Source: Pseudomonadota bacterium (GTDB taxonomy: Bacteria > Pseudomonadota > Gammaproteobacteria > Burkholderiales > Burkholderiaceae_B). From it: a stretch of 21,617 nt of DNA. The translations under genes were made by a program, and so were the position numbers. The stretch spans positions 1 to 21,617 of the forward strand of contig JAEWEV010000037.1 in the NCBI GenBank assembly GCA_023389155.1, read 5' to 3'. This document shows, one piece after another, positions 7,072-13,112 of this stretch. Positions within the stretch are counted from its first letter, which is position 1, and the number at the start of each line of letters is the position of its first letter. Below the pieces are notes generated by a model that saw only the letters and a program-made list of their open reading frames with translations, was not told where the DNA came from and did not search any database.

Positions 7072-7851
7072 TCACTCCTTATTAAATCTCAATGGAACTA
7101 ACACAGGACGTCCACTGTGTGGCTCAATACCGAAAACAAAACGCGAAATTGTTTTATTTATTCTCGATGTACTCATTGCGTTTGCCGTTTCGTTCGGTAA
7201 TCTTTTCAATGTTCTATCCATCCAATTACTGTCAAGCTGAATAACCCCCTTTTTTAATCCCGAAATCCCCAACTGAATAGTATGACTCTTATCTATCGGC
7301 TTGGCCTCAATTGCAAGCAAAGACCCGTCCCTTGAGGGAGGCCTGATATTTCCCCGTGGCCTTGTTGCCTGCATCGTCAAATGAGATTTGTAACCGCAGA
7401 GGCCTGCTTTGCTTCCAGGTGATGTGCAGTTCACCTGTATGCTTTGTGCTCCCAGGCAATGTCCGATAGGCGAAGGCAGACCATGCTCGGCATCTGTTCC
7501 GGCGATGATGGACTGCAGCGGTTTCAGGAAGGCCTTCGCATCCTGTCCGTCCAGCAATACCTGACGAATCAAAAAGCAGGGTTTTTCATCAGATACAAAT
7601 TGATGAACAGAGGCGGACTGTGCCGGATTGGGCAGTCCGCTGACTTGAGGGAGATGCTGCTCCGAGCGCATTTGCTCATCCACCAGACGGGCCTGTCGCT
7701 CAATCGCCTGCCGTTGCAATACCGCGTCGTGCTGTTGGGGAGTTGTCTGCGCGAGCGCATGGGAGAGACAAACATGCAAAACAATGCCCGTCATGGCTGC
7801 GAAATACGTAGCCTTTATGCAGACAGAAGAAAACTTGAAAACAGAAGCCAA
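7072..7851 (-). pseudogene. Rearranged TpsB (ShlB/FhaC/HecB-like) N-terminus joined to a toxin C-terminal tail
   Basis: One open frame of 259 codons that is a mosaic. Residues 1-35 form a signal peptide ending HALAQ. Residues 36-138 match the N-terminus and first POTRA domain of TpsB outer-membrane transporters (PCFLIRQVLLDG, GHCLGAQSI). From 7441 to about 7337 the TpsB sequence resumes in a different frame, reading GELHITWKQSRPLRLQIS and then DDAGNKATGKYQAS, the stretch where POTRA2 ends and the beta-barrel begins. The intervening 90-100 residues are missing. The remaining barrel and the TpsA partner are also missing. From about residue 175 the original frame carries a different domain (AIEAKPID, IQLDSNWMDRTLKRLP, ending VLVPLRFNKE) that resembles the end of a polymorphic nuclease toxin. 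The first codon is TTG at 7851 without a Shine-Dalgarno site, so the start is uncertain. Secretion function is certainly lost, and toxicity is probably lost. Confidence 0.7.
7075..7080 (-). promoter_or_regulatory. Ribosome binding site of the immunity gene inside the toxin tail
   Basis: AAGGAG on the - strand, immediately before the upstream TGA and 5 bases before the ATG at 7069. It decides the start of the Imm49-like gene. Confidence 0.75.
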
Positions 7852-7898
7852 GATTCAGAATGCACATGTGCATGCGCTGAATCTCGACAATAGGAGAG

Positions 7899-7928
7899 AA
7901 TATAGATTTTGTAATTTACGTAGATCAA
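7899..7928 (-). promoter_or_regulatory. Sigma-70-like promoter for the TpsB remnant and immunity gene
   Basis: On the - strand TTGATC (7928-7923), an 18-bp spacer and TATATT (7904-7899) match the consensus at 4 of 6 and 5 of 6 positions. Transcription would begin near 7892, about 40 bases before the TTG at 7851. Keeping this promoter would keep the immunity gene expressed. Confidence 0.45.
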
Positions 7929-8140
7929 ATTATCACGAACTAATTGCGCACTTTACAGCACACGCGCATTCGTCCTGGCTTAATGTGACATTCGATCCGA
8001 TGCGCGCTTGATGACTCTTACGCGCTGCTCAGGGCGAACGCGTGCAGCAGTCTTGCTGCTAGCCACAAGCTGAACTCTGACAAGCGCGGGCTGATTCCTG
8101 AAAAGTACAGGCCACTTTTGCCGCGCGCAGTGTGACGTCT

Positions 8141-8167
8141 ATAAAGCACGACCTTTTCTTCTCGTGC
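8141..8167 (-). terminator. Possible weak terminator of the Lrp-family gene
   Basis: On the - strand GCACGA, a 10-base loop and TCGTGC are followed by TTTAT. The stem is short and the T-run brief, but the site lies 16 bp after the regulator's stop codon. Confidence 0.35.
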
Positions 8168-8182
8168 ATGCTCAGTGCCTTC

Positions 8183-8659
8183 CTACAATATCAGGGCAGT
8201 GCTTTCCTTGATTTTTCCCAGCGCAAAGCTGGAGCGCATGTCGACCACCGAGGGATGCTGCATCAGCACGTTCATGGCAAAGGCCGAGAACGCAGCAAGG
8301 TCCTGTACCTGCACACGCAGCAAGTAATCCATGTCACCTGACATGGAATGACACTCCACGACCTCCGGCCACAGCTGCACATCACGGTTGAAATCCTGCA
8401 TGGGCGCGTGACTGGAGCCGCTATGCTTGTTCAGCCGGATCGAGACAAATGCAATCAGCCCGCGTCCGATCTTGTCAGCATCCACCTGCGCGGCGTATCC
8501 TTTTATGTAGCCATCTTCTTCAAGACGTTTGACCCGTCGCAGACAGGGGCTGGGCGACAGCGCCACTTTGTCGGCCAGGTCCTGATTACTCAACCGGCCG
8601 TTTTTCTGCAGAATGTTCAGAATTTGTCGATCTGTTTTGTCGAGTACGTTTATTGACAT
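8183..8659 (-). CDS. Lrp/AsnC-family transcriptional regulator
   Basis: A 158-residue Lrp/AsnC regulator. The N-terminal helix-turn-helix (about residues 6-55) reads LDKTDRQILNILQKNGRLSN and then LADKVALSPSPCLRRVKRLE. It is followed by a RAM ligand-binding and oligomerisation domain (about 65-150) containing VVECHSMSGDMDYLLRV. The frame is open further upstream, but the ATG at 8659 is chosen because the family start falls there and GGGGA lies just before it. It is divergent from the hpd gene across 140 bp, the common arrangement for a local regulator of 4-hydroxyphenylpyruvate dioxygenase, and would respond to an aromatic amino acid or related metabolite. The ligand is inferred from context. 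Confidence 0.92.
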   Translation of the reverse strand: MSINVLDKTDRQILNILQKNGRLSNQDLADKVALSPSPCLRRVKRLEEDGYIKGYAAQVDADKIGRGLIAFVSIRLNKHSGSSHAPMQDFNRDVQLWPEVVECHSMSGDMDYLLRVQVQDLAAFSAFAMNVLMQHPSVVDMRSSFALGKIKESTALIL

Positions 8660-8799
8660 AATTTTCCCCAAATAGATCAAAAAACACAATATTAATGCCA
8701 GATATTGGATATTTACAGCATTTTTTGCAATCACCTGCCTCGGGTTATTGCATAGAATAGAAGTTTTCCAGAATAAAAAACCACCAGGAGCAAAGCACT
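8660..8799. promoter_or_regulatory. Divergent control region between the Lrp-family gene and hpd
   Basis: A 140-bp AT-rich gap holding the start regions of both divergent genes. TGCAAT (8726-8731) and ATTGCA (8747-8752) form an inverted repeat whose centres are 21 bp apart, two helical turns, and suit a dimeric regulator. An AGGAG ribosome binding site precedes the hpd start. I cannot assign -35 and -10 boxes with confidence. Confidence 0.45.
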
Positions 8800-9915
8800 A
8801 TGTCTACGACAACATTCACCCCATGGGAAAATCCAATGGGAACCAATGGCTTCGAATTTGTTGAATATACCGCACCAGACCCGGTTGCACTCGGAAAAGT
8901 TTTCGAGAACCTGGGTTTCAAGGCAATCGCGCGGCACCGGCATAAAGACGTCACCCTGTATCGCCAGGGCGAAATCAATTTTCTGATCAATGCCGAAAAA
9001 GATTCGTTTGCCCAGCGTTTTGCCCGCCTGCATGGCCCTTCCATCTGTGCCATCGCGTTTCGCGTCGATGACGCAACCAAGGCCTATAAACGCGCGCTGG
9101 AACTGGGTGCCTGGGGCTTTGACTCCGGCAGTGGCCCAATGGAATTGAATATTCCTGCCATCAAAGGTATCGGTGACTCCCTGATTTACCTGGTTGACCG
9201 CTGGAAAGGCAAGAACGGATCTGGCGGCATTGGTGATATCAGCATTTACGACGTCGATTTTGTGGCCATAGATTCTGCTACCGCCGAAGATGACATGAAC
9301 TATAAGGGTGCAGGTCTGGAAATCATCGATCACCTGACCCACAATGTGCACAAGGGCCGCATGGCCGAATGGGCGGAGTTCTACGAGCGTCTGTTCAATT
9401 TCCGGGAAGTCCGTTATTTCGATATCGAAGGCAAGGTAACAGGCGTCAAATCCAAGGCCATGACTTCGCCCTGCGGCAAGATCCGTATTCCGATCAATGA
9501 AGAAGGGACGGAAGAAAAAGGCCAGATTCAGGAATACCTGGATATGTACCGTGGCGAAGGTATTCAGCATATTGCGCTGGGCACCAGCACGATTTACGAT
9601 ACCATCGAAAATCTTCGAAAACGCGAGCTGCGCTTCCTGGATACGCCAGATACCTATTACGAGTTGCTGGATAAACGTCTGCCGAATCACGGAGAGGATG
9701 TTGACCGCCTCAAGAAAAACCGCATTTTGCTGGATGGCGGGCCAAACAACGATCTGTTGCTGCAGATCTTCACCGAAAACCAGATCGGCCCGATCTTCTT
9801 CGAGATTATTCAGCGCAAGGGCAATGAAGGATTTGGTGAAGGTAACTTCAAGGCGCTTTTCGAATCCATTGAACTGGACCAGATGCGGCGTGGCGTAGTC
9901 CGTGCAGTTGAATAA
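8800..9915 (+). CDS. hpd: 4-hydroxyphenylpyruvate dioxygenase
   Basis: A 371-residue non-heme Fe(II) dioxygenase that converts 4-hydroxyphenylpyruvate to homogentisate with loss of CO2, the second step of tyrosine catabolism. The two-half vicinal-oxygen-chelate layout is intact. The iron ligands appear to be His178 (LEIIDHLTHNV), His257 (GIQHIALGT) and Glu335 (PIFFEII). The 79-residue gap between the histidines equals that in the Pseudomonas enzyme, and the C-terminal NEGFGEGNFKALFESIE is the family signature. The ATG at 8800 follows AGGAG. The gene is divergent from an Lrp-family regulator. No homogentisate dioxygenase or fumarylacetoacetase gene lies beside it. A 319-codon antisense frame is a shadow. 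Confidence 0.97.
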   Translation: MSTTTFTPWENPMGTNGFEFVEYTAPDPVALGKVFENLGFKAIARHRHKDVTLYRQGEINFLINAEKDSFAQRFARLHGPSICAIAFRVDDATKAYKRALELGAWGFDSGSGPMELNIPAIKGIGDSLIYLVDRWKGKNGSGGIGDISIYDVDFVAIDSATAEDDMNYKGAGLEIIDHLTHNVHKGRMAEWAEFYERLFNFREVRYFDIEGKVTGVKSKAMTSPCGKIRIPINEEGTEEKGQIQEYLDMYRGEGIQHIALGTSTIYDTIENLRKRELRFLDTPDTYYELLDKRLPNHGEDVDRLKKNRILLDGGPNNDLLLQIFTENQIGPIFFEIIQRKGNEGFGEGNFKALFESIELDQMRRGVVRAVE

Positions 9916-9942
9916 AGCAATGTCAAAAATAAGGTGACGTCA

Positions 9943-9976
9943 CGGCGAGCTCGCAGAGGCTTCTACGAGCTCGCCG
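9943..9976 (+). terminator. Long GC-rich hairpin after hpd, probable terminator
   Basis: CGGCGAGCTCG (9943-9953) and CGAGCTCGCCG (9966-9976) form a perfect 11-bp stem with a 12-base loop, 27 bp after the hpd stop. No T-run follows, so it may act with Rho or mainly block 3' decay. Confidence 0.45.
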
Positions 9977-10078
9977 CCCAGAGGCAGGCGCTGGCCTCGT
10001 GTCAGATTGGCGCCAGTCACACGTAAATTGCACGTGGATCCCGCGCCGCGCCAGACGAGGCTCTGCCATCTTAAAAAC

Positions 10079-10612
10079 TCAGTTCGTCCCTTTCAGTTTA
10101 TCCGAGTAGCGTTTTTTGAATTTCTCAACCTTGGGAGAAATCACAAATGCGCAATAGGACTGATTGGGATGCTGAATGAAATAATCGTCATGATAACTTT
10201 CGGCAGGCCAGAATGTGGTGGCCGGAAGCACCTTGGTGACGATCGGGTCGGCAAAATCGGATTGTCTTGCTGCGATTACGCGCTGCGCCGTGGCTCTCTG
10301 TTCTTCGGACTGCCAGAAAATGGCCGAGGCGTACTGTGGGCCCACATCGTTGCCCTGACGATCTGGTGTGGTGGGATCATGTGTATCGAAGAAAATATCC
10401 AGCAAATCCTCAAAGCGGATGATTGCAGGATCAAACTCGATTTTCACAACTTCGATATGCCCCGTGTCCTTGCCACATACCTGTTCATAGCTGGGATTGT
10501 CCACATGGCCGCCGCTATAACCGGATTGCACCGATTCAACGCCCTGCAATTGCTGGAACACCGCTTCTGAACACCAGAAGCAGCCACTGCCGAGTATGGC
10601 GGTTTCAGTCAA
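10079..10612 (-). CDS. msrA: Peptide methionine sulfoxide reductase MsrA
   Basis: A 177-residue MsrA, which reduces methionine-S-sulfoxide in proteins after oxidative damage using thioredoxin. The active-site motif GCFWCSE is at residues 10-16 with catalytic Cys11. The family runs SGYSGGHVDNPSYEQVC and GHIEVVKIEFDP are present, as is WPAESYHDDYF near the C-terminus. Length is normal for a single-domain MsrA. The start is TTG at 10612: AGGAGAG lies a few bases upstream and homology begins immediately, with no in-frame ATG nearby. It is on the same strand as the Bug receptor gene but 269 bp away, so probably transcribed separately. Confidence 0.95.
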   Translation of the reverse strand: MTETAILGSGCFWCSEAVFQQLQGVESVQSGYSGGHVDNPSYEQVCGKDTGHIEVVKIEFDPAIIRFEDLLDIFFDTHDPTTPDRQGNDVGPQYASAIFWQSEEQRATAQRVIAARQSDFADPIVTKVLPATTFWPAESYHDDYFIQHPNQSYCAFVISPKVEKFKKRYSDKLKGTN

Positions 10613-10616
10613 TTTT

Positions 10617-10623
10617 CTCTCCT
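10617..10623 (-). promoter_or_regulatory. Ribosome binding site supporting a TTG start for msrA
   Basis: AGGAGAG on the - strand followed by AAAA and TTG. A strong site at correct spacing makes the non-ATG start credible. Confidence 0.65.
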
Positions 10624-10881
10624 ATTCTTTGCTCACCTAAGAGTTCACGAGCTTATCCCGCACATGCAGCGCCGGAGCGGATCCGCGAATTCTGTCGGCA
10701 GAAGATTCAGATTTTAGAGGTTCCCGCCGGTGAGCGCCACCAGGGCCGTGCGTACAGGAAAAGAATGTGTACCAGCAGATTCATACATTTGCCATAAGAC
10801 GTTCGACATCTGCCGCAAGTGCACACACCGTGGCAGAATCGAATTTGTACCAAGCTGGTTGCGAGCCCATTACCCTGCGGC

Positions 10882-11865
10882 TCATGCTCCCTTGATGTCG
10901 GCCTTCCTGATCACGTCTCCCCATTTCTCCATCTCAGCCTGGATGAATTGACCGAATTGTGACGCGTTGCCCGGTTGCAACTCCATTCCCTGCGCAAGAT
11001 GCTTCTGCCTGACTTCCGGAATATTCAACACCCGGTTAATTTCGTTATCCAGACGCGCAACGATTTCCCCTGATACTCCCGCCGGAACCATGAATCCGTA
11101 CCAGCCCGAGGCAACCACGTTTGGCAGTCCCTGCTCCATGAGCGGGACTGCGTCCGGGTAGATCTCGCTTTGCTTTGTCGAAGCAACACCCAATACCCTG
11201 AGCTTTCCGTTCTGGATATGTGGCAGCGCTGCGGTGATGGCAGTCAGCGTGGCGTCCAGACGCCCGCCTGCGATCAGATCTGTATAAGCCGCGACATCAC
11301 CGCGGTAGTGGACCGCGAGTCCCTTCACGCCTGCATCACGAAACAGTAATTCGCTTGCCAGATGCGGCAGAGAACCATGACCGGGAGATCCGAAAGTGAG
11401 TCCATTTGGACGGCTCTTGCCATAGTCGATCAGATCTTTGACCGATTTGAACGGGCTCTGCGCATTCACGACGAGAAATAATGGCACAGTAGCGACCATC
11501 GCCACTGGCTGAAGATCCTTCCTCGGATCGTAACTCAACTTTCCGTTCAGGGCTTCCAGCGTGGAATATGGCGCCGCAGCATACAGAATCGTATAGCCAT
11601 CCGGATTGCTTTTGGCCACGAAACTGTTGCCAACCTGAGTTCCGGCACCTGCCTTGTTCTCCACGATAAAAGTCTGACCCAGCCCGCGTCCAAGGTAATC
11701 GCCCAGAAGCCGGGCCGACAGATCGTTCGGACCGCCGGCGCCATAGGGAGCGATGATTTTCACAGGGCGTGCAGGCCACCTCTCCTGAGCAAAGCCGAAA
11801 GTCGCTGCATTTGTGCAGACGGCTGCTGCCGTCGCTTTGAGTAGCGTACGTCGATTTATATTCAT
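10882..11865 (-). CDS. Bug-family (TctC-like) tripartite tricarboxylate transporter substrate-binding protein
   Basis: A 327-residue extracytoplasmic solute receptor of the Bug family. After a 26-residue signal peptide come the family start WPARPVKIIAPYGAGGPNDL, then IVENKAGAGTQVG, PDGYTILYAA and HYRGDVAAYTDLIAGG. It would bind a small carboxylate in the periplasm. No TctA or TctB membrane partner is in the window, which is common in Burkholderiales, where orphan Bug genes abound. The signal peptide begins MNINRRTLLKATAA, with a twin-arginine-like RRTLLK, so Tat export is possible. The ATG at 11865 has GGAGA upstream. It is divergent from a LysR gene, its likely regulator, and next to the synthetase-DUF1254 gene, suggesting a shared substrate. 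Confidence 0.93.
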   Translation of the reverse strand: MNINRRTLLKATAAAVCTNAATFGFAQERWPARPVKIIAPYGAGGPNDLSARLLGDYLGRGLGQTFIVENKAGAGTQVGNSFVAKSNPDGYTILYAAAPYSTLEALNGKLSYDPRKDLQPVAMVATVPLFLVVNAQSPFKSVKDLIDYGKSRPNGLTFGSPGHGSLPHLASELLFRDAGVKGLAVHYRGDVAAYTDLIAGGRLDATLTAITAALPHIQNGKLRVLGVASTKQSEIYPDAVPLMEQGLPNVVASGWYGFMVPAGVSGEIVARLDNEINRVLNIPEVRQKHLAQGMELQPGNASQFGQFIQAEMEKWGDVIRKADIKGA

Positions 11866-11970
11866 GGTGTCTCCGGTTATGTTGTGGTCTGAGGAGCCGT
11901 GCGTTGCGATCCCTGCCGTACCTGAACATAATCATAGATTCCCGTCACAATTCGAACAAACTTTATTTTC

Positions 11971-11998
11971 TGTACAACTTACAATCTCAGGTTATAAA
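11971..11998 (+). promoter_or_regulatory. Candidate promoter of the second LysR gene
   Basis: TGTACA (11971-11976), a 16-bp spacer and TATAAA (11993-11998) in the AT-rich half of the divergent gap. Transcription would begin about 30 bases before the ATG at 12038. Confidence 0.35.
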
Positions 11999-12037
11999 TA
12001 CACTATCTGACTCACCTCGTCTTACAGGAGCCCGCCG

Positions 12038-12985
12038 ATGTCGATGGAAATTACGTTCAGGCAATTAAAAGCCCTGGTCGCAGTCCTTGAATGCGGCAGT
12101 TTTTCTGAGGCTGCGGAAAGCATGCATTTGTCCCAGGCGGCGCTAAGCGGCCTGATCAAGGAACTCGAAAGCCGACTCGGAGTTCGCCTGCTTGACCGCA
12201 ATACTCGAAGCGTAAGTGTTTCTGCCGTGGGCGCGGCATTTGAACCGATGGCGCGACGAGTTCTTGCCAGTATGGACGAGGCTCTGGACAGTGTTGTCAA
12301 TCTCAAAGAACTGCGCCGTGGCGTTGTGCGCGTGGCCGCCCCCGAGACACTGTCATGCACCCTGCTGCCCCCGCTCATCGCTGATTTCAGTACGCGCTAT
12401 CCCGGTGTGGATGTCCAGTTCCAGGATGTACCCATAGAAGAGGTGCTGGCTGGTCTGCATAGTGGACGTACCGACATTGGTTTTGGGCCGGTCGCCGTGC
12501 TGACCGACGCAGCGATAGAAGCGCGCGTGATACGCATTGATCCTTTGTGGGTCGCGCTTCGCGCGGATGACCCCCTTGCCGGCAAGGAGTCAGTAAGCTG
12601 GAAGCAATTGCAGCCGCGCTCCCTGATCAACTATATGCCGAATCTTGCTCTGAATGTGCTTAGCAATGTACCGTCACGCTATCATCCCGGCTCCATCGTT
12701 CCCGTACACCGTGTCAACACCGCCCTTGCCTTGCTGCAGGTCCGCGAAGGCTTTGTCATTTGCCCCTCGATGGCGCACTCTCTGGTCCGCGGCTTCGGCC
12801 TTGTGTTCAGGCCCTTGCGTCAACCCACGGTGACCTGGCAGATTGCGATCTTTGCACGACAACGGTCATCGCTTTCACCGGCGGTAGAAAGCTTCCTGGA
12901 TTTTACGCTGGACGCGGAAAAGAGCAGCGGCAACACCAGCGCGGACACGGACAGCAAGTCGATCCAGCCAGAAGAATATAAATAA
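12038..12985 (+). CDS. LysR-family transcriptional regulator
   Basis: A 315-residue LysR regulator. The winged HTH is at about residues 5-62 (LKALVAVLECGSFSEAAESM, then LSQAALSGLIKELESRLGVR), and the effector domain starts near residue 92 (RGVVRVAAPETLSCTLLP). AGGAG upstream supports the ATG at 12038; a second ATG lies two codons later. The C-terminal 20 or so residues are polar and probably disordered. It is divergent from the Bug receptor gene and followed after 127 bp, on the same strand, by the synthetase-DUF1254 gene, so it may control both. The effector is unknown. Confidence 0.92.
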   Translation: MSMEITFRQLKALVAVLECGSFSEAAESMHLSQAALSGLIKELESRLGVRLLDRNTRSVSVSAVGAAFEPMARRVLASMDEALDSVVNLKELRRGVVRVAAPETLSCTLLPPLIADFSTRYPGVDVQFQDVPIEEVLAGLHSGRTDIGFGPVAVLTDAAIEARVIRIDPLWVALRADDPLAGKESVSWKQLQPRSLINYMPNLALNVLSNVPSRYHPGSIVPVHRVNTALALLQVREGFVICPSMAHSLVRGFGLVFRPLRQPTVTWQIAIFARQRSSLSPAVESFLDFTLDAEKSSGNTSADTDSKSIQPEEYK

Positions 12986-13112
12986 GATAAAGTTATAGAA
13001 TTATTTGAAAAATCAGTTTGTCCTATAAAACCGACTTAGGTATCGTTCAGTCATATCGTGGACTCGCGCTTGAGATTGTTTCCAGCGCTGTCCTGTAAAC
13101 ACGGAAACTGAA

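Larger units (their letters stand above)
7852..8182. other. 331-bp intergenic region, promoter at one end and weak hairpin at the other
   Basis: No gene is supported here; small + strand frames (for example 7784-8011 and 8132-8341) have no family resemblance. On the - strand it contains a good sigma-70-like promoter for the TpsB remnant (7899-7928), an AT-rich stretch, and a weak hairpin near 8146-8167 that may end the Lrp message. A small AGCAG-TCTTG-CTGCT hairpin lies near 8046. Confidence 0.4.

Noticed and set aside
6209..7851. Toxin-antitoxin or phage-defence system instead of a secretion remnant
   Set aside because: The TpsB signal peptide, POTRA sequence and out-of-frame barrel fragment, with an Imm49-like gene after them, fit a contact-inhibition locus better; there is no helicase, nuclease operon or reverse transcriptase.
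8731..9690. 319-codon - strand open frame opposite hpd
   Set aside because: It lies wholly antisense to a certain hpd gene; its composition mirrors the third-codon bias of hpd and it resembles no family.
10613..10881. Possible small gene or RNA between msrA and the Bug receptor gene
   Set aside because: Frames on both strands overlap the receptor gene or lack any resemblance; no stable RNA fold or terminator was evident.
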